Shown here: piece after piece, positions 7,050-14,860 of the stretch | Layout of the letters: each line of letters opens with the position of its first letter | How positions within the stretch are numbered: the first letter of the stretch is position 1 | Assembly: GCA_001817685.1 (NCBI GenBank) | Contig: MHIV01000029.1 | Span: 1-16,245, forward strand | Source: Candidatus Colwellbacteria bacterium RIFCSPHIGHO2_02_FULL_45_17 | Lineage (GTDB): Bacteria > Patescibacteriota > Minisyncoccia > UBA6257 > Colwellbacteraceae | DNA: 16,245 bases | Direction: 5' to 3' | Notes under the pieces: generated by a model | What the model was told of the DNA's origin: nothing | What the model saw: the letters and a program-made list of their open reading frames with translations, nothing else | The model's database searches: none | Position numbers and translations under genes: made by a program

Positions 7050-7313
7050 ATGAAAAATATGGCCGAAGAAAAACCAATCGGGGAAGTCACACACTTTTAT
7101 GGACACCTCGGCGTCGCTGTTGTGAAATTCAGCAAACCGGTTAGTGTCGGGGATACCATTCACTTCAAAGGCGCTACTACCGACTTCACGCAGGAAGTAA
7201 AATCCATGCAGTTTGATCACAAAGATGTCGATAAGGCTGGAAAAGGAAAAGAGGTCGGCTTGAAAGTCGACGAAAAAGTGCGCACAGGTGACCAAGTTTT
7301 CCCAGTGGTATAA
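7050..7313 (+). CDS. Translation elongation factor-like protein (EF-Tu domain 2-like)
   Basis: An 87-aa beta-barrel protein resembling domain 2 of EF-Tu-type GTPases, without a GTPase domain. Visible signs are IGEVTHFYGHLGVAVVKF, VSVGDTIHFKG and the closing VRTGDQVFPV, which follow the domain-2 strand order. Free-standing proteins of this type are annotated as elongation factor-like in CPR bacteria and archaea; their function is not established. Start choice is uncertain: ATG 7050 or ATG 7059 (residue 4). The former has a weak AAAGG upstream. Its last 26 nt overlap the permease start. Confidence 0.8.
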   Translation: MKNMAEEKPIGEVTHFYGHLGVAVVKFSKPVSVGDTIHFKGATTDFTQEVKSMQFDHKDVDKAGKGKEVGLKVDEKVRTGDQVFPVV

Positions 7314-8394
7314 AGAGGTAGTTTTGCCAGCGGGGCTTCTGTCCTCCGCAATAATTGGCGCAGGCGTTTTCGCTCTGCCGTTCGTCTTTTACCAGGCCGG
7401 TTTTTTGATCGGGCTTTTTTATTTAACACTCTTCACTGTGGCTTTCACCGCCGTTCATAGAATGTACGCAGAGGTTATAGAAAATACTGAGGGCAGACAT
7501 GGGTTTGTCGGGTATGCGAGAATTTATTTCAAAAAGTGGGGATTCGCTACTGCGATTATTACAACCGCCATCGGTTTTACTTTAACGCTAGTAGCGTACG
7601 TGATTCTAGCCGGGGAATTCATAGGGCTGATGTCTCCGCGCCTAGGCGAGCTTGCACCATTTATCTTCTGGGCAGTTGGATCGCTCTCGGTGATTATACC
7701 GATGAAGAGGTTCGCGAACTTGGAGTTTGGGCTGAGCCTCGCGATGTGCCTCATAATAATTGTTCTGTTTGCGGTGGGGGTATCTTATGGCGAGGTGCAT
7801 AGAGTTCGCCTTCTCAATCCCCCAAACTTTTTCGCGCCCTACGGAGTAGTCCTTTTTGCCTTAGCCGGAAGGGCTGCCATATCTGCTATTTATGAGTATT
7901 ACGAGAGGAGAAAGATATCAAAGGCAAAGCTTCCGACAGCGATAACAATAGGCACAATTATTCCGGCGGTCGTTTATGTTCTCTTTATTATCGGCGTTCT
8001 CTCAATCTCGGGTGGCTCGGTTACCGAGGATGCTCTTTCCGGGCTTGGGGAGATTGCTCGTTCGTTGCTTCTTCTCGTTGGAACCCTCGGTCTATTCGCG
8101 CTCTGGACGTCCTACTTTATTCTTGCGCGCGAGGTAAAGGGTATATTTGTATATGACCTTAAATTAGGCAAAGTACTTTCGATTCTCGCCGTTGTGGTCT
8201 TACCGATTTGGCTTTATACATCTGGTCTCACTAGTTTTATCGGACTTCTAGCAATAGTCGGAGGGGTGTTTCTTGCGATCGATAGCATTATGGCAATTTT
8301 GATGTATAGCAAGATCAAGGGATGGAAACTTTCCACCATAGCTTTATTTATTGTCTTCGCCATCGGCGCTCTTTACGAGATTATGAACATATAG
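7288..8394 (+). CDS. Amino acid permease (aromatic amino acid transporter-like, APC superfamily)
   Basis: A polytopic inner-membrane transporter of 368 aa with about 10-11 hydrophobic segments. The first helix carries IGAGVFALPF (23-32), the unwound-helix signature of APC-superfamily amino acid carriers, most like the tryptophan/tyrosine permease branch. Uptake of amino acids would suit an organism with reduced biosynthesis; that is inference. The start is GTG 7288, inside the preceding EF-like gene (26-nt overlap). TTG 7324 is the only nearby alternative and would begin just before the first helix. The overlap suggests coupled translation. Confidence 0.82.
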   Translation: MTKFSQWYKEVVLPAGLLSSAIIGAGVFALPFVFYQAGFLIGLFYLTLFTVAFTAVHRMYAEVIENTEGRHGFVGYARIYFKKWGFATAIITTAIGFTLTLVAYVILAGEFIGLMSPRLGELAPFIFWAVGSLSVIIPMKRFANLEFGLSLAMCLIIIVLFAVGVSYGEVHRVRLLNPPNFFAPYGVVLFALAGRAAISAIYEYYERRKISKAKLPTAITIGTIIPAVVYVLFIIGVLSISGGSVTEDALSGLGEIARSLLLLVGTLGLFALWTSYFILAREVKGIFVYDLKLGKVLSILAVVVLPIWLYTSGLTSFIGLLAIVGGVFLAIDSIMAILMYSKIKGWKLSTIALFIVFAIGALYEIMNI

Positions 8395-8412
8395 AATGCA
8401 TCGAATGTGGCC

Positions 8413-8426
8413 TATAATGAATTTGT
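8413..8426 (+). promoter_or_regulatory. -10 box for a leaderless antiporter mRNA
   Basis: TATAAT (8413-8418) lies 8 nt before the ATG at 8427, placing +1 one or two bases from the start codon. No good -35 box is seen 17 bp upstream. The 32-nt gap after the permease stop suggests the antiporter has its own promoter. Confidence 0.6.
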
Positions 8427-10094
8427 ATGTCGATCTTTCTTGAGATTACGCTAGTTACAATCATTGCTGTAATCGCTGGATTTGCAGCCCACGTTCTTAG
8501 GCAACCGACGATCGTCGGGTTTATTTTAGCCGGACTTGCAGTCGGGCTTTTCTTAAGTCCCGACACGAACGCAGTAGAAATCATAGAGGGGCTTGCTCCC
8601 ATAGGCGTAGCGCTTCTTTTGTTTCTAGTCGGGCTCGAGATGAACATAAAGGAGCTTCGCGCAGTCGGACTCCCGGCGTTTCTCACGGGGCTCGGCCAAC
8701 TGGTTTTTACCTTCGCAATCGGGTTTTTTATTACCCAGGCGCTTGGTTTCTCCGTAATCCCAGCTCTTTATATCTCGCTTGCACTCACGTTTTCTTCAAC
8801 GATTATCGTGGTCAAACTTCTATCGGAGAAGCGTGACCTAAAAAGTCTTTACGGGAGAATCGTCGTCGGTTTTCTTCTCGTTCAAGACTTCGTTGCTATT
8901 CTAGCTCTCATTTTTCTTTCGGGGCTCCAAAAGGGAGGCGCTCTTATAGAGGACGTTTCGACTACAGTCATTTATGGAGGAGCCGCAATCGCCTTTACTT
9001 TTTTGGCTGCGAGATTTTTGCCTCGGGTGATTGATAAAATTGCGCGGTCGCAGGAGATGCTTTATCTCTTCAGTATCGCTTGGGCTCTCGGCATTGCGGC
9101 GCTCTCAGAGATCGCCGGATTATCAATAGAGGTCGGAGGGTTTTTGGCGGGGCTTGCGCTCGCGCATTCGTCTGAACACTATCAGATCGGATCGCGGCTT
9201 CGACCACTTCGAGACTTCTTCCTCATACTTTTCTTCGTTGTCCTCGGTGTAAAAATGCTGGTTGGAGGAAGCGCGGTTGCTATTGCGCCGGCGGTAGTCC
9301 TATCATTATTTGTCCTTATCGGTAATCCGCTTATCGTGATGCTTGTCATGGGCGCTCTGGGGTATCGTCGAAGAACCTCGTTTCTGGCGAGTCTTACTGT
9401 GGCACAAATTTCTGAATTCAGCCTAATCATCGCTGCGCTTGGTTTGCGCCTCGGACATTTAAAGCCCGAAGAAACTGGGCTTGTAACCCTAATCGGCATC
9501 ATTACGATTTTTGTTTCATCGTATTTCATTATGTACGGCAACAAAATTTACAAATTCCTTCGTCCAGTTTTACGTATATTTGAATTTAGGAAGAAATTGG
9601 TTGAGGAGACTGCGACCAACTACGGTCTGTCAAATCACATTGTCCTTGTGGGAGTACACAGGACAGGAAAGAGCATCCTCGGCACAATCGAGGCGCTGAA
9701 GGAACCGTACGTTGCGCTCGACTTTGATCCCGTTGTTGTAAAGAAGCTGAAAGAGAACGGCGTCCGAATAGTGTATGGCGATGCCTCAGACGAAGAAATC
9801 CAAGAAATAGTCGGAATGGAAACCGCAAGACTCATCATTTCTACTATGCCTGAGCCGAGTGACAACATGGCGATACTGAAACTTGCCAAAAAACACAGGC
9901 GTAGCGCGAAAGTCATCGTAACCGCTGATGACGAATGGCATGCACGCGCCCTCTACGATGCTGGGGCGGATTATGTGTTAGTTCCGAATTATGTCGGTGG
10001 ACGTGAGATTGCTGACATAATAGGCAAGGATGCCGGGCTTCATTCTTTAAAGAGACTGCGCGAAAAAGATCTGAGGGCGTTTGGAGCTAACTAA
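8427..10094 (+). CDS. KefB-type cation:proton antiporter with C-terminal RCK N (TrkA-N) domain
   Basis: CPA2-family monovalent cation/proton exchanger of 555 aa in the cytoplasmic membrane. Residues 1-375 contain about 12 membrane segments with family motifs: LLFLVGLEM near 63-72, the SSTIIVV helix (123-129), LVQD with D154, and GGFLAGLALA (237-246). Residues 403-520 form a Rossmann RCK domain with a GVHRTG glycine loop (409-414) and an acidic residue at the end of the second strand (LDFD, 431-434), expected to bind a nucleotide and gate transport. K+ or Na+ selectivity cannot be read. The TAA stop overlaps the UDG stop on the other strand by 3 nt within the shared tetranucleotide CTAA. Confidence 0.9.
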   Translation: MSIFLEITLVTIIAVIAGFAAHVLRQPTIVGFILAGLAVGLFLSPDTNAVEIIEGLAPIGVALLLFLVGLEMNIKELRAVGLPAFLTGLGQLVFTFAIGFFITQALGFSVIPALYISLALTFSSTIIVVKLLSEKRDLKSLYGRIVVGFLLVQDFVAILALIFLSGLQKGGALIEDVSTTVIYGGAAIAFTFLAARFLPRVIDKIARSQEMLYLFSIAWALGIAALSEIAGLSIEVGGFLAGLALAHSSEHYQIGSRLRPLRDFFLILFFVVLGVKMLVGGSAVAIAPAVVLSLFVLIGNPLIVMLVMGALGYRRRTSFLASLTVAQISEFSLIIAALGLRLGHLKPEETGLVTLIGIITIFVSSYFIMYGNKIYKFLRPVLRIFEFRKKLVEETATNYGLSNHIVLVGVHRTGKSILGTIEALKEPYVALDFDPVVVKKLKENGVRIVYGDASDEEIQEIVGMETARLIISTMPEPSDNMAILKLAKKHRRSAKVIVTADDEWHARALYDAGADYVLVPNYVGGREIADIIGKDAGLHSLKRLREKDLRAFGAN

Positions 10095-10720
10095 AAGAGG
10101 CTTTTCTGGGCGCTCTGCGGTTCGCTTATGGCACCGCCCCTGTCTGCGACAAACATCTCGTATTTCCTAACGGCGGCTGGAATTTTCTTGAAGTTTCTTT
10201 CTAGCTCTTCCATGACAGTAGTGGACCTTAGCGCCGCGGCTGGGTGGTAAGTTGGAATTATGAGCTTTTTTCCCCACCAGAAAAGCTTTCCCTGGTCTTT
10301 TGATATTTTTGCTGTTGGCAAAAAGTAGTTCATAGCGAAACGACCAAGCGGGACTATAACTTTCGGATCAATTATCTCTATTTGTTTTGAGAGGTATGGC
10401 GCGAAGGCAGCTATTTCGTCTGGCAATGGGTCCCTGTTGCCCGGTGGGCGTCTTTTAACTATGTTCGTTATGTATACATCTTTTCTCTTTAGCCCAACAT
10501 CGCTAATAAGCTTGTCCAAAAGTTTCCCCGCTCGTCCGACAAATGGCCGTCCTTCTTTGTCTTCGTAGAAACCAGGAGCTTCGCCGACAAAACAAATATC
10601 CGAATCTGCTGCGCCCTCGCCGAACACTAAATTCGCATTTCGGAGAGGAATTTTCTCGTCATTGGCCAGGGCGTCGGCAAGGTCCTTTAGCAGTGATTCT
10701 TTCTCGTCTTTTTCAGGCAT
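10091..10720 (-). CDS. Family-4-like uracil-DNA glycosylase lacking Fe-S ligands
   Basis: Removes uracil from DNA at the start of base excision repair. The water-activating motif GEAPGFYED is at 46-54, GRPFVGRAGKLLD follows at 57-69, and the C-terminal HPAAALR (159-165) matches family 4. The NIVKxRPPGNRDP region is conserved. Family 4 enzymes carry four cysteines binding a 4Fe-4S cluster. Here the aligned positions are D21, I24, R90 and F106, and the only cysteine in the protein is C43, so the cluster should be absent. The start ATG 10720 lies 6 nt after a perfect extended -10 box and is probably leaderless. It is divergent from the 10738 gene and convergent with the antiporter. Confidence 0.9.
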   Translation of the reverse strand: MPEKDEKESLLKDLADALANDEKIPLRNANLVFGEGAADSDICFVGEAPGFYEDKEGRPFVGRAGKLLDKLISDVGLKRKDVYITNIVKRRPPGNRDPLPDEIAAFAPYLSKQIEIIDPKVIVPLGRFAMNYFLPTAKISKDQGKLFWWGKKLIIPTYHPAAALRSTTVMEELERNFKKIPAAVRKYEMFVADRGGAISEPQSAQKSLF

Positions 10721-10725
10721 GATTC

Positions 10726-10737
10726 TATTATAACAGC
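10726..10737. promoter_or_regulatory. Shared symmetric -10 element for two divergent leaderless genes
   Basis: On the minus strand an extended -10 box, TGTTATAAT (10735-10727), lies 6 nt before the UDG ATG. On the plus strand the same bases read TATTAT (10726-10731), 6 nt before the GTG at 10738. The 7-bp stretch TATTATA thus can serve as a -10 box in both directions. Neither side has a clear -35 box. Confidence 0.65.
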
Positions 10738-11070
10738 GTGAAGTTTTACGTTATACTTCGGAAGATGACTAACGCACCGGCTTATATAGCTGCCCGTTTT
10801 CTGCAGCGCTTTATTGGATTTTTTGTGCACTGGTATGTCGGCGGAACGCGCATTTTTTGGACCAGCACGCTTCGCGTGCTAAACGAGTTGGAAAATCTTT
10901 TTGGTCGTCCGGTCGGCGGCAGTCCGATTAATCTTATCAATTGGGGTCTGCGTGTACTCTGGGGTGGCGTCGTTTGTACACTAGTTGTGTTCGCCGCCTT
11001 AGTGATATACACGTGCTGGTTTCTCTTACCGCCATATGCGCTTTTTAGGGCGCTTGATGCAATTCTATAA
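10738..11070 (+). CDS. Small membrane protein upstream of the Clp-like gene
   Basis: A 110-aa protein of unknown function. The N-terminal half (about 12-55) is amphipathic and rich in aromatic and basic residues. One strong membrane helix spans about 73-96, followed by LLPPYALFRAL. The GTG start at 10738 fits a leaderless transcript; ATG 10765 (residue 10) is an alternative with no usable Shine-Dalgarno site. Its stop overlaps the next start as TAATG, so the pair is coupled, and both products are predicted in the membrane. I infer a partner role with the Clp-like protein, but no domain is recognised. Confidence 0.7.
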   Translation: MKFYVILRKMTNAPAYIAARFLQRFIGFFVHWYVGGTRIFWTSTLRVLNELENLFGRPVGGSPINLINWGLRVLWGGVVCTLVVFAALVIYTCWFLLPPYALFRALDAIL

Positions 11071-12116
11071 TGGCGACATTTACTCAAAAAAGAAACGAAC
11101 ATCTGGATGCGTACTTTTATGACCCGCTGCTTCAGATGAGTTATGCCGAGAGGCTTATCGTCAGTGTTGTAAGTAATTCGTGGATGATCGTTTATATGGT
11201 TGGCGCTGCCATCTTTCTTCTTGCCGACATCGAGTGGATGTTCTGGCTAGGCGTTTTAAATTCTCTCTACCTCATCGATTGGTTGCTACACCGCTCGGTG
11301 CCGCAAGAATATTTGCCGGGTAGTGGCGAGCCGGAAGGGAATCTGGCATTTTATCTTTCGCCGAGAGCGAGACGCGCAATTATATCCGCTTATAACAAAG
11401 CGACTGTTTTGGGCGGCGGTTTTTTCTTGAATCTTGCTAGGGTTCTTTCCGAGACCAGATCTATCGGGGAGATGCTTGCACGCTTAGGAGTCGACGCCAG
11501 AGAGTTTAACGCAAAACTCGATGTTTATCTGGGGAGAGACCTCGTGTCTTATAAAGACAAAGAGCGATTGCTCGCCGAGGTCGAGTATTTAGTTTTTGCC
11601 GCCTTTGAGAATAGGGGAAGCGCAGGGCGTTCTATAAACAATATGGATCTCTTTGCGGCTGTTGGAGGAGTAAAAAATGAGCAGCTTATTTTACTTTTCG
11701 AAACGTTCGAGATAAACGGCGGGCTCTTACGAGGCGTTGTCCTATTCGGTAGATCTGCCGATCGCGCTAGTCTGTCTTTTCGGAGAATTCGTAGACAGTG
11801 GCACGAATTAGCGGCCGATGAATATTTCGTAGACTCGATTTTGGAACTTGAGAAAAAACATAAGGTATATGTAATGCATGATGCTGTGAGAGCAGCGATG
11901 AGATACCGAGAGGAGCGTTTCCCAGGTGAATCGTCTCTGGGCTCGGTCAGGGATTTAATACGCGATGCCGCTATATATGTTTCTCTGAAAGGAGATAATA
12001 TTGTAAGAAGCGATGATGTTACGCACGCGCTAGAGGAGGGAGCGGCGCGCGCGACAAAGGGGGCTGTTCCTAGTTCTCTAGAGGAACCAGGCGCTAAGCA
12101 GATATATGGAAAATAG
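11070..12116 (+). CDS. Membrane-anchored Clp-like protein: Clp N repeats and D1 lid, no ATPase core
   Basis: A 348-aa protein with two membrane segments (about 34-52 and 56-73). A Clp_N repeat follows at about 95-155 (LSPRARRAI, then ARLGVD near 137-142) and a second, weaker one at about 164-226. Residues 250-335 resemble the small C-terminal lid of the ClpC D1 ATPase module: an EKKHKV segment (261-266), DAVRAA (271-276), ERF, a DLIRDAA helix (295-301) and GAVPSS at the end. Between repeat 2 and the lid there are only about 25 residues where the roughly 190-residue P-loop core should be, and no Walker motif exists anywhere. D2 and the ClpP-binding loop are also absent. It may be a substrate-capturing or regulatory partner of a real Clp unfoldase, or an eroded paralog with an intact frame. 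It overlaps polX by 11 nt. Confidence 0.7.
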   Translation: MATFTQKRNEHLDAYFYDPLLQMSYAERLIVSVVSNSWMIVYMVGAAIFLLADIEWMFWLGVLNSLYLIDWLLHRSVPQEYLPGSGEPEGNLAFYLSPRARRAIISAYNKATVLGGGFFLNLARVLSETRSIGEMLARLGVDAREFNAKLDVYLGRDLVSYKDKERLLAEVEYLVFAAFENRGSAGRSINNMDLFAAVGGVKNEQLILLFETFEINGGLLRGVVLFGRSADRASLSFRRIRRQWHELAADEYFVDSILELEKKHKVYVMHDAVRAAMRYREERFPGESSLGSVRDLIRDAAIYVSLKGDNIVRSDDVTHALEEGAARATKGAVPSSLEEPGAKQIYGK

Positions 12117-13833
12117 AGATATCGCAAGAATACTTTTTGAAATAAGCGAGTATTTAGATATGGAAGATATTCCTTTCAAGCCACGTGCCTATGGCAAGGC
12201 GGCTGAAGTCATTCGGGAGTTGGAGGAAAGCGTTGGCGAGATTTATAAAAAAGCGGGGATTAAGGGGCTTACAGATATTCCTGGAGTTGGTGCGTCAATT
12301 GCCGAGAAGATCGAAGAGATTATTAGAACCGGGAAACTGAAATACTACGAAGAGCTCAAAAAAGACACACCAGTTAAACTCGACGAGCTAACGCGCGTAG
12401 AGGGTCTTGGACCCAAAAAAATTAAGAGACTGCACGAGAAGCTCGGCATTAAAAATCTTGATGATTTAGAGAAAGCTGCCAATGAACACAAAATTCGTGA
12501 CCTCGAAGATTTTGGAGTTAAAACTGAAGAGAATATTCTGGACGGCATAACGTTTTTGAGGCAACACGGCACTAGGATTATTTTAGGAGACGCGATTCCT
12601 TTTGCAGAAACACTTAAGGACCGCCTTGAAAAACTTCCTGGTGCATCCAAAGTAACAATTGCCGGATCTTATAGAAGAAGAAAGGAGACGATAGGCGACC
12701 TCGATATTTTAGTCGTTTCGGGTTCGAAAAGTTCGGCGAAAATTATGGACTTTTTCGTAAATCAACAAGAGGTTGATAGGATTCTTGCCCACGGCCCCAC
12801 AAAATCCTCTGTCCGTCTTAGAAATGGCATCGATGTGGACCTAAGAATCGTTCCTGGAGAATCTTATGGTGCAGCTCTAGCGTACTTTACTGGATCTAAG
12901 GCACATAACGTCCATATGCGTGAGATTGCCCAACAGATGGGCATGAAACTGAATGAGTATTCATTGGTGAAGGGAAACAGGGTAGTGGCAGGTAAGTCGG
13001 AGCAGGAAATCTACAAAGCTCTTGGGCTCTCGTATGTGGAACCGGAAATGAGAGAGGACCTAGGAGAGATAGAGCTCGCAAAACGTAGTAGACTCCCGAA
13101 GCTTATAGAATATGGGTCTTTGGACGGCGATTTACAGACCCAATCCGACTGGACCGATGGTAGAGACAGCATAGAGGCGCTAGCAAAGGCGGCAATGAAG
13201 AGCGGGCTCAAGTATATCGCCATCACAGATCACACAAAGCGCCTTGCTATGACGAACGGCCTTGACGAGAAGAGATTAAAAAGCCAGATGGCCGAGATTG
13301 ATAAACTAAACAAGAAATTTAAAGGAAAAATCAAAATTTTGAAGGGTAGCGAGTGCGATATTTTGAAAGATGGGACGCTTGATATGCCAGACAACACTTT
13401 AAGGAATCTCGATGTAGTCGGCGTGTCGGTCCACTCTTTTTTCAACATGCCGCGTAAAGATCAAACAGCGCGCATCGTGCGCGCGATTAATAATCCGAAC
13501 GCAGACATATTATTTCATCCGACTGGCAGGCTCGTAAATAAAAGGAAGGCCTACGATGTTGATATGGACGAGATAATTAGTGTGGCTAAAAAGACTGGGA
13601 CTGTACTTGAGATTAATGCGTTCCCGGAGAGATCCGATCTCGCGGATGAGTATATTAGGAAGTGCGTCGAGGCCGGTGTTAGAATGAGTATTGATTCAGA
13701 TGCACATTCAGTTAATCACTTTGGGTATCTTGACTTAGGCGTTGCGCAAGCTAGGCGTGGTTGGGCAACGAAAAACGATATAATAAATGCCTGGCCGCTC
13801 GATAAGTGTCTCGGTTTTTTAAAGAATGGTTAA
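12106..13833 (+). CDS. polX: DNA polymerase X family (PolX) with C-terminal PHP domain
   Basis: Gap-filling repair polymerase. Of its 575 residues, the N-terminal 8-kDa/HhH part (about 1-150) holds IPGVGASIAEKI and VEGLGPKKIKRL. The nucleotidyltransferase palm carries GSYRRRKETIGDLD with catalytic D198 and D200, and the third aspartate D245 in DVDLRIV. The C-terminal PHP domain (about 335-575) in other bacterial PolX enzymes gives 3'-5' exonuclease and end-cleaning activity. Here H376, E416, H443, H471, D532 and H534 are present, but the first motif, normally HxH (or QxH), reads Q344-T-Q346. ATG 12106 lies within the end of the Clp-like gene and the stop overlaps the NUDIX start by 8 nt. The neighbouring NUDIX gene fits a nucleotide and DNA maintenance role. 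Confidence 0.95.
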   Translation: MENRDIARILFEISEYLDMEDIPFKPRAYGKAAEVIRELEESVGEIYKKAGIKGLTDIPGVGASIAEKIEEIIRTGKLKYYEELKKDTPVKLDELTRVEGLGPKKIKRLHEKLGIKNLDDLEKAANEHKIRDLEDFGVKTEENILDGITFLRQHGTRIILGDAIPFAETLKDRLEKLPGASKVTIAGSYRRRKETIGDLDILVVSGSKSSAKIMDFFVNQQEVDRILAHGPTKSSVRLRNGIDVDLRIVPGESYGAALAYFTGSKAHNVHMREIAQQMGMKLNEYSLVKGNRVVAGKSEQEIYKALGLSYVEPEMREDLGEIELAKRSRLPKLIEYGSLDGDLQTQSDWTDGRDSIEALAKAAMKSGLKYIAITDHTKRLAMTNGLDEKRLKSQMAEIDKLNKKFKGKIKILKGSECDILKDGTLDMPDNTLRNLDVVGVSVHSFFNMPRKDQTARIVRAINNPNADILFHPTGRLVNKRKAYDVDMDEIISVAKKTGTVLEINAFPERSDLADEYIRKCVEAGVRMSIDSDAHSVNHFGYLDLGVAQARRGWATKNDIINAWPLDKCLGFLKNG

Positions 13834-14335
13834 ACAAGTTTCTGCTGGGTTCGTTATATTCCGCGGGACGAAAGACGGTCCCAAGTTTCTGCTACTTTTT
13901 GATAGGGGGCGGGATTGGAATTTTCCGCGCGGAAAGCTGGTCGCGGAGGAAAAGAGTTTTTATGGAGCACTTCGTGAAACTCAAGAAGAAACTGGCCTTA
14001 GACGCCAAGACCTCAGAATCAAGAGAGGGTTTCGTGCATATGAACGCTTTACGTTTCTAAACAGAGATAGAGTCAAAGTTCACAAGACCATAATTTTCTA
14101 TCTTGCTGAAACAAATAAAAAACAAATCGAGCTCTCGCGCGAGCACGACGGCTTCGGGTGGTTTCTATATGGAGAGGCCACAACTCTACTCTCGTCCTAT
14201 AAAGAAAGACGAGCGGTTTTAAAGAAAGCCAACGATTTTATTTCCGAAGGTCGTCCTACGGTGGCTATAGTGGACGAGAGTCCTCACCGCTGGTCGCGCC
14301 GTCGGAAGCGCCTGAGAATGAGGCAACCTCGCTAA
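13826..14335 (+). CDS. NUDIX hydrolase (Ap4A hydrolase-like)
   Basis: Hydrolyses a nucleoside diphosphate linked to another group. The NUDIX box runs from G36 to L58 with correct spacing (G36, E42, R50, E51, E54, E55, G57); the hydrophobic residue after RE is Thr. The preceding WNFPRGK is typical of the diadenosine tetraphosphatase branch. After about residue 150 there is a very basic tail (RRRKRLRMR). The last 71 nt overlap the 3' end of rplT on the opposite strand, so this tail is encoded entirely within the antisense overlap. ATG 13826 overlaps the polX stop by 8 nt (ATGGTTAA). The substrate is not certain. Confidence 0.88.
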   Translation: MVKQVSAGFVIFRGTKDGPKFLLLFDRGRDWNFPRGKLVAEEKSFYGALRETQEETGLRRQDLRIKRGFRAYERFTFLNRDRVKVHKTIIFYLAETNKKQIELSREHDGFGWFLYGEATTLLSSYKERRAVLKKANDFISEGRPTVAIVDESPHRWSRRRKRLRMRQPR

Positions 14336-14651
14336 AAACTTTTGGTTCGTTCTCCGCTAAATCAGCTAGTATTTTTCTGTCAAGCTCTACGCCTTTTTTG
14401 TGAAGCGAGTCAATAAGCCTACCGTAAGTTGTCCCGTTCTCTCTGGCTGCAGCATTAATTTTTACCTGCCACAATCGTCTAAAATCACGTTTCTTAACTT
14501 TACGATCCCTGTGCGAATAGGTCCACGCCTTAAGAAGCGCTTCGCGTGCTGTGCGCTCCTTCGATTTTCTATTCCACCCATATCCCTTAGTCTGCTTAAG
14601 GAGCCTTTCTCTTTTTTTTGTGGCGGATGAACCTCTTTTTACCCTAGACAT
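14265..14651 (-). CDS. rplT: Large-subunit ribosomal protein bL20
   Basis: Essential 23S rRNA-binding assembly protein. The start MSRVKRG, the central RDRKVKKRDFRRLWQ and INAAARENG blocks, and LDRKILADLA are characteristic bL20 signatures. It has 128 aa against the usual 115-120; the extra residues are the C-terminal acidic/Ser-rich tail (about 112-128) encoded where it overlaps the NUDIX gene. The ATG lies 4 nt after the rpmI stop, so the two are a unit. In E. coli and Bacillus, L20 represses its own rpmI-rplT mRNA; the rpmI leader here could be its target. Confidence 0.96.
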   Translation of the reverse strand: MSRVKRGSSATKKRERLLKQTKGYGWNRKSKERTAREALLKAWTYSHRDRKVKKRDFRRLWQVKINAAARENGTTYGRLIDSLHKKGVELDRKILADLAENEPKVFSEVASFSGASDGATSGEDSRPL

Positions 14652-14655
14652 TTTT

Positions 14656-14847
14656 CTATATCAATCTTTCCGATATGTTTTTCAAATCCGATAAATTAAC
14701 CTCGCTCTTGCCGTCTTTTCTGCGCAAGGCCTTTCTGCTTTTATTCGTACGCGAATGACCCTGGCCTTGCTTTCGCCTCATTAACTTTCCGGTTTTTGTA
14801 ATCTTAAACCTTTTCCTGAAACTTTTTGTTGTCATTGTAGCGCTCAT
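14656..14847 (-). CDS. rpmI: Large-subunit ribosomal protein bL35
   Basis: Small basic 50S protein of 63 aa. The motif TKSFRKRFKITKTGK near the N-terminus and the RRKQGQGHSRTNKS stretch match bL35, and the usual MPKxKTxKS start aligns with ATG 14847. ATG 14835 would cut conserved residues. No Shine-Dalgarno site is visible directly upstream; the only GGA lies about 15 nt from the AUG and inside the pseudoknot strand. It has its own promoter and a leader of about 55 nt. Confidence 0.95.
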   Translation of the reverse strand: MSATMTTKSFRKRFKITKTGKLMRRKQGQGHSRTNKSRKALRRKDGKSEVNLSDLKNISERLI

Positions 14848-14860
14848 GAGGGTCTTGTGA

